A DNA stretch of 64,000 nucleotides. Origin: Corbicula japonica. Lineage: Eukaryota; Mollusca; Bivalvia; Venerida; Cyrenidae. Shown here piece by piece: positions 36,302 to 48,640 of this stretch; position 1 is the stretch's first letter; each line of letters opens with the position of its first letter. The stretch is taken from NCBI GenBank assembly GCA_038501625.1, contig JAZAYU010001046.1, forward strand, positions 1-64,000, read 5' to 3'. The notes under the pieces are model-generated. The model worked only from the letters and a program-made list of their open reading frames with translations, had not been told where the DNA came from and ran no database searches. The position numbers and the translations under genes are program-made.

Positions 36302-37249
36302 TTACGGTGTGGAGGTTAATCGCATCCAGCTTGTCTCCTCGCGTCGTAGCCACAGCCAGCTAGACGCCCGCTCTGCAGCCTGGCTCAGCTTCTGGATTGC
36401 CCGGCGCCTGTCTCTGCCAGTGGTGCCAACAGCTGTCATCAATCTGCATACAGATTGTGCACAGAACCCTCTAGCGCCTACTTCGATAGGGAAAAGCCAT
36501 GTCCGCCAACCTCGGTGTCGGAACTGCTCAAGTAGTTCAGTGTACTTGGCCTTCTTCCTCTCATAGGCCTCTTCACATCTCGTCTCCCAAGGTACTGTCA
36601 ACTCGATGACAACGAGCTTCTTCCCTGTCTCGGACCACAGTACAATGTCTGGTCTCAAGTTGGTCTGGACGATATCTGGGAACACGAGCTTCTTTCCTAG
36701 GTCGACTGCCATATTCCATCCTGTGGCGCCGTCAAGGATTGATTTCTTCTGTGAAGCTTCTGTCTTCGCAGTTTCACCCGATCTCACAAAGTTGATGTGG
36801 CCTGTCTGTGAGTTACTTCTGTGTGGCTTCTTCTTCTCCCCTTCCAGCCAATCGTCAACCTCTCTGAGGACGTTGTCGTGCCGCCAACGATATCTGCCCT
36901 GCGTCAGTGCTGTGGAACACGAAGATAGAACGTGTTCCAGAGTGCCTGGTTTCTTGCACAGACTGCATGTTGGGTCTGTGATAAGTCCCCATCGGCAGAG
37001 GTTAGCTGGAGATGGCAAGAGGTCATGAACTGACCTGAGGAGGAAGGATAGACGAAGTGGTTCATACTTCCAAATGTCTTCCCAGGTCAGCTTCCTGTCC
37101 ATGGTTTCCCATGTTGTCCATGCTCCTTGCGCACCCATCTGTACCGCTCTGGCCTGTCTCTTGTTCTCCTCTTCCTTCCGTACTTCTGACTGTATCAGGG
37201 CTCGCCTCTCAGTCTGGTTGGCTTGGCTCCATAGGAGTGTCTTGGTCGC
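36302..37249 (-). pseudogene. R2-like LINE polyprotein, copy 3 (5'-truncated)
   Basis: Only the C-terminal third remains, from just after the RT thumb: linker, intact CCHC knuckle (LEHVLSSC) and restriction-like endonuclease with RPD and ELTVPWE. No internal stop is seen. Truncation at 37249 joins fold-back sequence (AGTTATCGAGTTATC). It cannot encode an active protein. Confidence 0.88.
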
Positions 37250-38291
37250 GAGTTATCGAGTTATCAAAACATAAATCTTCTCTAAAGTATCAATCAAATA
37301 AAAAATATTCCACAAATAACACTTTTAAACTTACTATTGTTTATGCCGTTTACATGTAGATTTTAATGTGCTAACCAATGAAAACGTCCATTTTATAAAT
37401 CGATACATTACACTGTCAGATTAAATTATAGCGGAGTAACATAAAAACTGCTGACATGGGTGAAGGATATAAAAGAGTTTTGCATAAAAAACGAAACCGT
37501 TATTTATAAAGAATTACATATATTGATTCTACTTTAATGTGGCTTTTCAGGTATGTAATTTTTTAATGATACACATGGTTTAAGATGCTTTATGGAGCCG
37601 CCAAAAGTTGCGACTCAAATTCCGATCGCTGGCATATAGACATAGAAGAAAAATGTTCCGCATTGACTTGAATAGTAACTGGGTTGTGCGCGAAGGACGA
37701 ACATCGCATATATAGAAAAGTCCTTGTCGCGCACCCATAGTTGTGTAGCCCAACTAATTGTGCGCAATAGAAGAGCTTTTATATATAAATATATATATGA
37801 TTGTCGCTCTTCGCGCACAACCCAGTTACTATTTAAATCAATGCGGAAAATTTTCCTTCTATGTTTATATGCTAGCGATCAGAATTTGAATCGCAACTTT
37901 GGCGACTTTGACGGCTCCATAAAGCATCTTAAACCATATGTATCGTTAAAAAATTTACATACCTGAAAAGCTACATTCAAGTAGAATCATTATGTGTAAT
38001 CCTTTATAAATAACGGTTTCGTTTTTTATGCAAAACTCATTTAAACATTGTCAACAGATTTCGATTACATCGCTTAAAGTTTACCTGACTCACGTTTATC
38101 GATAAACTTCACCTTACCAGCTTGAAATATGTACTGCGGAAATTCTTGCTACGGTAAATACAAAGCAACTTATAAAATAAAGGTTTGATGAATAAAAGAA
38201 AGTATAAATATCTTCAAATAATTAACAAGGTAATATACACAACATTATTAAAGGCGCGACTGAAACCTAATATAGCGGGGCGGGTATCTAA

Positions 38292-38345
38292 ATAGATGAA
38301 AAAATAACTTTGACAACCATCGAACATGACAAATAAGAAAATAAG
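38292..38345 (+). repeat. Segment shared with the 593-bp repeat
   Basis: AATAGATGAAAAAATAACTT...CGAACATGACAAATA resembles the first ~45 bases of 1711-2303 and 2366-2957, linking that repeat to the fold-back family. Confidence 0.6.
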
Positions 38346-38714
38346 AGTACGTTATGAGTTTTTCGAAGCGTACAGCCTCCCGCATTGTAAAAATATGTTT
38401 GAATAAAAAGAAACGTTTTCATTGGTTATCTGGATTTCGTATCAACATGTAAACTGCATTTAACGTGGTAGGTTTAACAAGTTATTTTGTGGAATATTCG
38501 TCATTTTAATGTTACTTTCATCATAATTTATTGTTATAACCACACTTGAACATACCAGTGTTAAAATTTTCATGTGGGAGTGAAAAATAACAGAATTTAA
38601 ATCGGGTCGATTTCCACCACAGTTTTGATCGTAACTGCTTGAGACGTAAAGAACAGACAACGAAAACGTCCGTATGATAATGGGTCTGTTCTTGCAGTCG
38701 AATTATTGAGACTA

Positions 38715-40207
38715 ATAGTTGTGCTACTATATGCTAGTTATCGGTTGAACCGATGGATGCTTCTCGGGTATTTCAGGGACATGGAATGGTGCTAAAATAT
38801 ACAATGTGCATGTGTAGCTTAATGCTTAATCAAAGGGCTATAACTCAGAATGCTGAGAAAAAGGCCGGATCTGAATAGTTCTATGTCATACTGTGGAGGA
38901 ATTTTTAAACGTCAAAAGGAACTTGCATGCAAACTCTAATCATGATATTAACTAGTAATAAAAGAGATTATTACTACAATAAAACATAATTCAAAGATCA
39001 ATAGCTCAGTGAAAAGCACCCAATATTTGCATCGGTTGACACATGGACGGAAAGGGCATGCAGTGACGGTATGCTACCGAGAAATTATCGAGAAGCATAA
39101 CAAGTAAACAAAACGCCGGGCACCATTTCCACCCCACCTCACCTACTTGAATAATACTTGTCAAGTTATTTTGAAATATCTCATTCACTACGGAGTTGCA
39201 GCCCAGAAAAGAAAATTCCATTTTCAGTAATTCCGGAAATTCCATTTTTAATAACATTGGCCAAAATTGCTGGGTTTTGCGCGCAACACTTTCGTTCTCT
39301 TATAGTAGGCCTGACAAGAATATTCTTTGCTTGATCCTAGAAGCATGGGTGTTCCGTGTGCCAAATCATGTACTTTATAATTACACGCACCATGTTTTTT
39401 TAAAAAACTTTTCCATTCATAATGAAGTTATAGCTTATACAATTAGTACCGACTATTAGTGCGGGGAAATTTTCTACGGCTGCTGCACAGCACAAATAGC
39501 GCTACTGTAAATTTTAAATGATATTGCCTATACTGGAAATCGAATCTGAACCATACAAATGCAAATCTGACCACGCTACCCTTGAAGAAAGCCGGGACAA
39601 CACTCCCAAAAATGGCGCCGGCGCGGATAACCTTGATAAACGAAATCATTATTACATGACATCGGTTAAGTATCATTAAAAATGATTTCATAATACAATA
39701 TTAAAGTAACGTTATATTGTTAGTTTGCAAGAGGCAAAAACTCTATATTTTTTCAGATTTTAGGACCGTCTACAGTAATCAATCCACGACTATCGATAAA
39801 CAAATTATCAAAATCTCTCTAACGGCAATATGCCGTTCAATGAAACTTTCACTAATACATTAATAACAATTAAATATTTGTGTTAAGTTTTACTTAACTG
39901 TAAGGTGTTCCGTATTGAATAAATTCTTTTCTCTCCCTTTACCGCGATGCACGATGGTACGATGGCACGATGATGAAAACGCGAAATCACGATGGTGCAA
40001 TCCCGATATCACGATGGTGAAAACACGAAGGCATATGCTGGTACAGTGGTCAAAACGTCTGAATTATTGAGACTAGAACGCATGCATTACAATAAAGGGA
40101 AATAACCGCTACAAGGAGTTTGTCTAAATCAGCGACCGAGTAGGGTTTTCTTTGAAGAGTGAATATGAGAAATATGTAACCTAACTTCATGTAATACCTA
40201 TAACACG
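38715..40207. other. Noncoding; small repeats
   Basis: No gene. 39461-39510 is copy 2 of the repeat end described at 2306. 39943-40035 is a loose array of CACGATGGTG-like words. 40060-40076 is a lone fold-back terminus (GAATTATTGAGACTAG). Confidence 0.5.
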
Positions 40208-40687
40208 GTATGTACCCAGATAATGAGAATCGCGGTGATGATAGATTGTGAGAATAATGATAGATCGTCAGGTCGGAGGAAACAACATGGGGAGTTTAGT
40301 TATTGTATGAATTTCATGTTATTGTGATCGAATACTTATCTTTTGCTATAGATAACATTCAAGCGATGTCCTAGCCTTCCTCTCATACCCATACATTTGG
40401 AATCGGCCTTCAGATAAAGTAAAACAAAGGAAAATGATCACGCAACATTCCAGATTTCTACAAAAAAACTACGTATTATGCCCATTTAAAATTAATTTAA
40501 ACATGTTTTTGTAAACGACACTGCTGTTATCAAAGCCCAAACATCGACAATCAATAGGCCACCCAGCTTGAGCCAGTATTATGCGTATATTCCTTAACAA
40601 ACATATTTTTTTCTGAGGCACCTGAAGCAAATTGGATAATGGGGATTTGCTCGGTTGATTGTCGATTCTCATTATCTGGGTACATAC
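40208..40687. mobile_element. 480-bp TIR MITE
   Basis: Begins GTATGTACCCAGATAATGAG and ends with its inverse (24-25 bp perfect TIRs: 40208-40232 and 40663-40687). No coding frame. No target-site duplication could be fixed. Confidence 0.7.
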
Positions 40688-42014
40688 AGTGTATAAATGA
40701 CTGAAAAAGAGCGAATTTCGCCGAAGTTTTGGACTACATCTGTACATGTAAGAAACTGTTGTGAGTGAATTTTACTATAAGTATCATGCATGAGTGTGAG
40801 GTGAAGATGGAAAAATCTGTCACCGAGGGTTAACTGTTTTGCGGGAACGAGGCTTTTGCCGAGATTTTTCTATTTTCTATCTTTACCGAATGTCTCATGC
40901 AAGATACTTTTTCTTGCATACCTTATATTATTTATAACATTTATGTGTAAGTATACAATTTTTTTTTTATTATGCTGAAATATTGACGTTAAAGCAGTCT
41001 TTTTTATAAATGACGTCACTAACTTGAATATATTACGTCAGATATTTGAAGACGTGACGTCACTCACGTGACTCATTCTTCATGGGGGTGTAGGATCGAA
41101 ATTTGCTACACGGGTGAAAACACCGGATGACCTGATCTGGTGTGCAAGAATGCGATAGTAACACCATAACAACTTCGGCTCTAAATATATTCGCTCTTAC
41201 GTTGACTGTGTACGAATGTTACATCTCATTTAGTAAATTTGCACATCTTCTACAGTTCAAATTTTAATATATTTTGAAGACACTTGAAATGTTCGTCCTG
41301 GCACGTGACAAGGCACCTTTAACTACCTTTCTTATGCTTTATCACTCTCTTACACTATCGGCTCATTACATTCACCTCTGTTATAGGCTGGGACTACTTT
41401 CAACTACTTTTACTTTTACTCGAAGAAATAGTTCACCAATAACATTTACAATAGCTTAGGTTTCTTCGGTTTTATTGAAAGATAGTGAAGATTTCTGTCA
41501 TTTGTTATACCTCAAGCTTTTAAATTCATAATTTATGACTGTATAAAATAAGGCTGCCCATTTTGGTAAAAAATCTTGACATTGAGCCTTTCGCAGAGAT
41601 GTAAAAGGAGTGTAAGGAACGACAACTCTGCGAAGGAGATTGATGCTTTATAATGGTAACTTGGTCAGAAAAAACAACTACATGTATGTACATGATATAA
41701 CTCGATGTTGCTATGAGCAACACATCATATTCACATTTCAGTGCAATATACTGATATACACTCTATATTATTTATTAACAAAGATCAAAGATGTGAAATG
41801 GACCAATACCGCCTTTGAATCATTTAGTTTTTGTGATGTAATTATATGGTTTGCAGCAAATAGGGAATTGAAGGCAAAGGATTTAATAGTATTTGGTCCA
41901 TATTAGGTTATTGTTCATCTTTCACTTCGCTGACAACCGTTATCATAACAAATAGTCGCACAGAAGATTGCATTTTTAAACAGCTAAATATAATAAAGGT
42001 TCAATAAGTTGTTT
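40688..42014. other. Noncoding
   Basis: No gene supported. Two perfect TGACGTCA-type palindromes lie near 41010 and 41055, with ATTACGTCAG between; they look like CRE sites but there is no adjacent gene to regulate. A short hairpin (GCAGAG...CTCTGC) is at 41594-41635. Confidence 0.45.
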
Positions 42015-42800
42015 TAAGGTATGACCATCCTAATGGGCACTATTAAGAATCCAACATCTGATTATTTTTTCATCAACTGCTTCATACCACTGACTTGTAT
42101 GCAAAATGTTAATGATTTTCACCGTGTAGTTTTTGAGATTTTTTGCTTTTTTTTAAAAAAGTGAGAAAAAACGTGAAAGTATCCAAATTCTTTAATCGGT
42201 GACAAAATTTTTTGTTATTGATAAATTCAACTCAAACTTTTTACAGTTTATCCAAAATATGTTTTATTTTACTAAACCAATTTAAGATATAATATATAAA
42301 TACAGAATTTATCTTAAAATGACATTTTTTGACCAAATAAATTTAAAAAATGCATTTTTTAATATTTCACGAGACTTAATTAATGAAAATTGTGCAAAAT
42401 CCTGATTGGTGCAATATACAAAAATTTACCATTTTTTTACTATATACCTTAAACAAAATTTAAACAAAAATTCAGAGAAGTTTACCGTCCAGTTTTAGAA
42501 ATTTTTAAATTGATGACTTGAACAAACACTATTCTGATAGCGAAAACCCCTTTAATCTTGATTATTTTGCTTATTTTAGTTTAAATCATAAGAATTTTAT
42601 ATTCAATGACAGAATTACACAGGAAAAAAAAGAAATATGCCAATTATTTAAGCTCTAGGCTTACAAAAAAAATTAGCTTCCAGTGGGATTTGAACCCTGG
42701 TCCTCTTGCATGAGAGAACTCTATGCTAATTTACTACTATAGTTACCTCCCTTGGATACTCTTCTTGATATAGGTATTCATTAGGATGGTCATACCTTAA
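42015..42800. mobile_element. TTAA-flanked TIR element with a tRNA-like segment
   Basis: TTAA, then GGTATGACCATCCTAATG, at the left; the inverse CATTAGGATGGTCATACC, then TTAA, at the right. This is the signature of piggyBac- or Kolobok-type elements. The 778-bp interior is AT-rich and noncoding. On the minus strand 42676-42750 has a perfect box B (GGTTCAAATCC) in a tRNA-like context. Confidence 0.8.
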
Positions 42801-43939
42801 TTTCTAACTTTTTTATCTTTTATTACTTAATAAACACGCGGCAGCCGAAAGTCTTCAGACTTTAAAAGATAAATCTTTAAAAGGGAAAAGGTGGCGGAAT
42901 TCAGTAAACGACAGATGACGCTTATATCAGTAAGTATGAAAAATGGAACGCCATTGCTGTCTTGAAATGACTATGGCCTTTACGTTCGGTACCTTGGGCA
43001 ATACGTGCAGTACTTATAACATTGCATGCGGTTTGTTTTCAAGAAAAATAAAAGTTATGTTTCTTGCAATCTTCTTATGGATCGGTTCATTCGACCGGTG
43101 TAACGTTTTTAACTGACTCCCATGGAATAATGGGTCATTAGAATATATTGAATAGACTAAGTGACTCCCGGCCATGATATTATGACTTCCCATACGTACA
43201 AAAATGACCCTCGCATAGAATATAGAAATGTGACCACATATAGTTATACAACTCCACTAAATCAAACCCTAACACTAACACATCTAAGGCACACTTAAAA
43301 CAAAATTGTCCGAACCGAAAAGGCATGCGCATCGAAGGAGAATATGCTAATGGCACATGCCCGGACGTGCGAACGTGCAACATCTCTTTTACCGTAACTC
43401 TCCATTTATTAATGTACGGCACTGATTCAAACACCTAGGGATTACTACTACCTATGCCTAGTTGTGCAGAAAAAAAACTGGATTTGTTCTATCTGTATGG
43501 GAGTTATAGCCGTCTTAAACTAGAAATCGAATGAACACTTTCTAAAAAAAGTTCTGCGACACGCGGTTTTTCACTTCCGGTATATGATTGCGCACAAAGG
43601 TGTATTAAAGTAAACGGGTTCTACGGTGATAGCGAGATCAGGCCGAAACTTTGTAAATGCACACACTGCAAGCTCAACGTTTCACGAATTTTAAGCGCTT
43701 TTTTGTTTTTGTACGATCTGGTGTAATTTTGAAGCTTTAAGGACAGAAATACCATCCAACAAACAAAGAACAACACCACTTTGAGCTACGCTGCTGAGTT
43801 CATAAAATATGCAACTGGCATTCAACATTGTGATAAGAAGTCGTGCGGTCGCGAAGTAGTCCATGAATTCTTCATTTTCTCCATTTTATTGAGAAAATCG
43901 ACAACTACTTCATACTAATACATATTAACTGAATAATAA
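42801..43939. other. Noncoding
   Basis: No gene recognised; short frames only. No repeat boundaries noticed. Confidence 0.45.
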
Positions 43940-46133
43940 GACAATTGACAAACCATCCAAACCACCAGGGGTATGGCTAAGTGACAACAAATCACCCAAA
44001 TCTAAAGAGGAATGGCTAAGTGACAGCAAATAACCCAAACCTCTAGGGGAATGGCTAAGTGACAACAAATCACCCAAACCTCCAGAGGAATGGGTTAGTG
44101 ACAAATCAACCAAACCTCTACGGGAATGGATAAGTGACAACAAATCACCCAAATATCCAGGGGAATGGCTGAGTGACAACAAATATCCAGGGGAATGGCT
44201 AAGTGACAACAAATTACCCAAACCTCCAGGGGAATGGCTAAATGACAACAAATCACCCAAATCTCCAGGGGAATGGCAAAGTGACAACAAATCACCCAAA
44301 TCTCCAGAGAAAAAGCTAAGTGACAACAAATCACCCAAACATCCACGGAATGGCTAAGGGACAACAAATCACCCAAACCTCCAGGGGAATGGCTAAGTGA
44401 CAACAAATCACCCAAACCTCAAGGGGAAAGAAGCGAAAGGCTAGGTGACAACGAATCACCCAAACCTCCAGTGGAATGGCTTAGTGACAACAAATCACCC
44501 AAACCTCCAGGGTAATGTCTAAGTGACAACAAATCACCCAAACCTCCAGGGGAATGGCTAAGTGACAACAAATCATCCAAACATCAAGGGGAATGGCTAA
44601 GTGACAACAAATCACCCAAACCTCCAGGGGAATGGCTTAGTGACAACGAATCACTCAACCCTCCAGGGGAATGGCTGAAGTGACAACGAATCACCCAAAC
44701 CTCCAGGGGAATGGCTAAAAGACAACAAATCACCCAAACCTCCAGGGGAATGGTTAAACGACAACAAATACCCAAACCTCCAGGGGAATGGCTGAAGTGA
44801 CAACAAATCACCCAAACCTCCAGGGGAATGGCTTAGTGACAACGAATCACTCAACCCTCCAGGGGAATGGCTAAGTGACAACAAATCACCCAAACCTCAA
44901 GGGGAATGGCTTAGTGACAACAAATCACCCAAACCTCCAGGGGAATGGCTAAATGACAACAAATCACCCAAACCTCTAGGGGAATGGCTAAATGACAACA
45001 AATCACCCAAACCTCCAGGGGAATGGCTTAGTGACAACAAATCACCCAAACCTCTAGGGGAATGGCTTAGTGACAACAAATCACCTAAACCTCCAGGGCA
45101 ATGGCTGAAGTGACAAGAAATCACCCAAACCTCCACGGGAATGGCTGAAGTGACAACAAATCACCCAAACCTCCAGGGGAATGGCTAAGTGACAACAAAT
45201 CACCCAAACATCAAGGGGAATGGCTAAGTGACAACAAATCACCCAAACCTCCAGGGGAATGGCTTAGTGACAACGAATCACTCAACCCTCCAGGGGAATG
45301 GCTGAAGTGACAACAAATCACCTAAACCTCCAGGGGAAAGGCTTAGTAACAACAAATCATTCAACCCTCCAGGGGAATGGCTAAGTGACAACAAATCACC
45401 CAAACCTCCAGGGGAATGGCTAAGTGACAACAGATCACTCAACCCTCCAGGGGAATGGCTAAGTGACAACAAATCATCCAAACCTCCAGGGGAATGGTTA
45501 AGTGAAAACAAATCGCCCAAACCTCCAGGGGAATGGCTAAGTGACAACAAATCACAAAAACCTCCAGGGGAATGGCTTAGTGACAACAAATCACCCAAAC
45601 CTCTAGGGGAATGGCTTAGTGACAACAAATCACCTAAACCTCCAGGGCAATGGCTGAAGTGACAACAAATCACCCAAACCTCCAGGGGAATGGCTTAGTG
45701 ACAACAAATCACCCAAACCTCCAGTGGAATGGCTGAAATGACAACAAATCATCCAAACCTCCAGGGGAATGGCTTAGTGACAACAAATCACCCAAACCTC
45801 CAGGGGAATGGCTAAGTGACAACAAACCACCCAAACCTCCAGGGGAATGGCTAAGTGACAAAAAATTACCCAAACCTCCAGGGAAATGGCTGAAGTGACA
45901 ACAAAACACCCAAACCTCCACGGGAATGGCTGAAGTGACAACAAATCACCCAAACCTCCAGGGCAATGGCTAAGTGACAACAAATCACCCAAACATCGAG
46001 GGGAATGGCTAAGTGACAACAAATCACCCAAACCTCCAGGGGAATGGCTTAGTGACAACAAATCACCCAAACCTCCAGGGGAATGGCTTAGTGACAACAA
46101 ATCACCCAAACCTCCACGGGAATGGCTCAGTGA
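43940..46133 (-). repeat. 39-bp minisatellite, ~56 units
   Basis: Unit ACAACAAATCACCCAAACC + TCCAGGGGAATGGCTWAGTG. As 39 is divisible by three, the minus strand is open for long stretches with a 13-residue repeat (HSPGGLGDLLSLS). Units with GCTGAAGTG are 40 bp and switch the frame, giving several overlapping frames of 70-137 codons. No start, splice or flanking coding signal. Groups of variant units (CACTCAACCC) recur in order, indicating block duplication. Most likely a noncoding VNTR. Confidence 0.92.
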
Positions 46134-46424
46134 TCCGAGTGCATTGAGCTCATCATCTCATAAATGGAGACAGTATGGACTTGACTAGCCTGACACCAGC
46201 TAGATGGTTTTTAAAAAACATCAACACTGAAATACTTAATATCTTTTTTTATATTTCATTTCATTTTCTTTTTTCTTATATGCTGAACCACAAAGAAGGG
46301 AAGTAGAATGCATATCAATAAGGAACCTTCAGGGGTTGCTTTTCTTGGAGGTATTGATGATTATTATATAACGTGAGAATATATAACAGAACATGGGGAT
46401 GGGAGCCAGTCTAAGCTCCAAGGT

Positions 46425-46490
46425 TATAAAACTGAATATGGAAACCAGTCTTAAATCTCAAGCATCCATTTTATAACCTTTAGCCCAGGG
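46425..46490. mobile_element. Palindromic MITE family B, partial copy
   Basis: GGTTATAAAACTGAATATGG...CTCAAGCATCC then TTTTATAACC; the centre is deleted. Family defined by CTCAAGCATCTGATTGGCTG and its inverse. Confidence 0.65.
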
Positions 46491-47095
46491 CTGGGCTGTT
46501 TTCGATTTGTTAATTATCTGCCCTTATTATCATTCTTCGAATTACCCCATATCAGGAGTCTAGAAGTCTAGATACCTGAGCAGATTAATGAAATGTTCGT
46601 TCTAATAAAAATGTTAAGAGTACCTTAGGGAAAAAATTAAAATGATACCATTGTTTATCGTTAGCATAATATTTTATCACTTTTGCTTAATAAATAAAAA
46701 AATTCTGAGAATTTGTTTAATGTTTTTCGGTAAAAATATTCGACTGAATACTAGATTTATCTGTATCTTAGAAATTTTTAAACATGAGACTACAACAAAA
46801 ATGGATTTTTATGTTGTTTTTTTGTGTTTGATTTTTGTGTTGTTTTTTTAAAAAAAAAAAAATATAGTCAAGAAAACTTGTTTAAGTATTCGTATGGGAT
46901 ACTATACTGCGTATATCCATTAATCGTCTGCAGTAACCACATTGCTCCGGTATCGATCCAGAACGCTATGACATGTTGTTTCCCGGAAACGATCATGAGG
47001 ATAAATTCTCGATACCGGAAACATTCTTAGCGTCAACATGGGATGGAGTGCAAAAATTGACATTTCAATGTGAAGCGATATGAAGCGATGGCCTT

Positions 47096-47260
47096 ATCAA
47101 GGCACAAGATTATAAAACTAAATCTGGAGACCAGTCTAAAATCTTATGCATCTGATTTGCTGCAATGGCGACAGGGTGCCATTTCCGTCAGTCAGATGCT
47201 TGAGATTTGAGGCTGGTCTCCGAGCTTAGCTTTATGATCTTAGACCCGGTTGTCATTTCT
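47096..47260. mobile_element. Palindromic MITE family B
   Basis: Arms read GATTATAAAACTAAATCTGG and, inverted, GCTTTATGATCTTAG, with the inner ATGCTTGAGATTTGAGGC arm. Diverged copy. Confidence 0.7.
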
Positions 47261-47299
47261 GCTGACTGATTTATTTGGAACAGCCGAAAACTAATATAG

Positions 47300-47492
47300 C
47301 TTATGTTTGCCTGCCTGTCCGCCTGCACGCTCGCCGGTCCGTCCCTCAGTCCGACCGTCCGTCTTTCTTTCTGTCTGTCTGTCTGTCTGTCTGTATGTCC
47401 GTACGTCCGCCCGCCCGCCTTTCCGTCCGTCCGTCCGTCTGTCTGTCTGTCTATTGTCTGTCTGTCTGTCCGTCCGTCCGTCCGTCCGCGCA
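47300..47492 (+). repeat. (TCTG/TCCG)n microsatellite
   Basis: Imperfect tetranucleotide tract of CTGT and CCGT words. It is open in all three plus-strand frames as Ser/Val/Arg/Pro/Cys-rich peptides, which are artefacts of the repeat. Confidence 0.9.
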
Positions 47493-47766
47493 GCCGATCA
47501 AGGCATTAAGTGTAATAATGTGTGTTCAGGATGGTATTATGTGGATATTTTTTCCTAAGCGGTTACCTGATAAGTTGGACACATTCCGTGGAGTTGTTGT
47601 GACATAAAGTGCTATATTAAACTGACTAAAAAATTTACCACTTAATGATGGACACTGCATAAGTTTTGGACTGTAAAACTGCACATACGATCAAGGCATT
47701 AAGTGTTATAATGTGAGTTCAGGATGGTATTATGTGGTTATTTTTTCCTAAGCGGTTACCTGACAA
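47493..47766 (+). repeat. ~78-bp direct duplication
   Basis: 47493-47571 and 47688-47766 share CGATCAAGGCATTAAGTGT, TTCAGGATGGTATTATGTGG and CCTAAGCGGTTACCTGA with few differences. The intervening 116 bp is unrelated. Confidence 0.8.
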
Positions 47767-48503
47767 ATACCACCTAAGTCGAAGAACCACCTTATCCTCA
47801 AATGTGAGTACGTCCATTTTCCTCGCATAAGCTCACAAGTGATTTATATGAGCGGTGGAATTTGTTCCGTGAGGTCTTACAGGGCATTCCTGGCTGTCAC
47901 GATTAATGTTTATATAAAGCAAAGCCCAGTTTCCAAGTACAGACCCGTTCATCAAGCAGATATAATATAAAGACACCATTAGCTAAATTAAAAATCTGCG
48001 CACCATAAATGCTGATAAGAACACAAAAGACAGATCTGACTGTATAAATTGACTTTCTACGTCAAATCAATAGAGTCAATGCTTATCTGAACTTCCTAGG
48101 CGCGAGGCATCCATTTATCAATTCGTTACTGAAGTTACTTTCAACACAATAAAAATCTTCATAAAATACGCATTTTGAAGGTATCATTGTTCACGGATTT
48201 CGTAATTAAGTTCCACGAATTCGTCATAAAATGTTAGCACTTTAATTAAGAATTCATGAATTCTTGAGCGAAGGAACTTGACATTATCTTTAAACAATTT
48301 CACCTAACACGACGCTCTTTCGCCGGCCTGTTGAAGAAATCAGTTTCACACTTTGGTTAAAAAGGCTAATTTGAATTTAATTACAGTAATCTTTAATTAA
48401 GACCACCCAAAATTAAGACCTCACAATAATAAGACCACAATTTCTAAGTCGCATTTTATAGTTTTGCATTTTTTCTTAATTTCTACCCTGAATAAGATAC
48501 TTG

Positions 48504-48640
48504 TGCCCAAGATCTCAGATCAAATCTCAAGCATCTGATTGGCTAAAATGGCGACTGATCGCTATTTCAGCCAATCAAATGCTCGAGATTTGAGACTTGT
48601 CTCCATTTTTTAGTTTTATGATCTTCGGCCCACCCACGAC
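48504..48640. mobile_element. Palindromic MITE family B
   Basis: CAAGATCTCAGATCAAATCTC...CATCTGATTGGCTAAAATGG followed by the inverse arm ending TTTTATGATCTTCGG. Confidence 0.75.

Larger units (their letters stand above)
28681..37249 (-). mobile_element. Head-to-tail array of 2.3 R2/NeSL-type LINE copies
   Basis: Three minus-strand units: 28681-32414 (full length), 32415-36166 (full length) and 36167-37249 (5'-truncated). Both internal junctions read the same, CCAGATGGTCAATGTGGATAG. The outer 3' end abuts fold-back sequence at GTGTGG, and the outer 5' end stops in mid-ORF at TTGGTCGC. There is no poly(A). Copies look ~98-99% identical. The GC content is clearly higher than in the surrounding DNA. 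Confidence 0.9.
28501..38714. mobile_element. Fold-back (long inverted repeat) element interrupted by a LINE array
   Basis: Left terminus TAGTCTCAATAATGCGACTG (28502) and inverted right terminus ending GAGACTA (38714). The left arm runs 28501-28680, is interrupted, then resumes 37250-37730. The centre is AT-rich (~37735-37795) and the right arm runs back from 37796 to 38714. Arm similarity is clear over several blocks, e.g. CAATGAAAACG and TAGTAACTGGGTTGT. The right arm has about 300 extra bases (38100-38400). Without the insertion the element would be ~1.65 kb. No coding capacity. Confidence 0.78.

Noticed and set aside
43925..46109. Repeat-protein gene (GGLGDLLSLSHSP)
   Set aside because: Several mutually shifted frames, 40-bp variants that break frame, and no start or splice context: a minisatellite.
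43940..46133. CRISPR array
   Set aside because: The 39-bp repeats are contiguous with no unique spacers, in a eukaryotic genome.
47275..47607. Overlapping ORFs rich in SVCLSV/RPS
   Set aside because: Translation of a (TCTG/TCCG)n microsatellite, open in all three frames.
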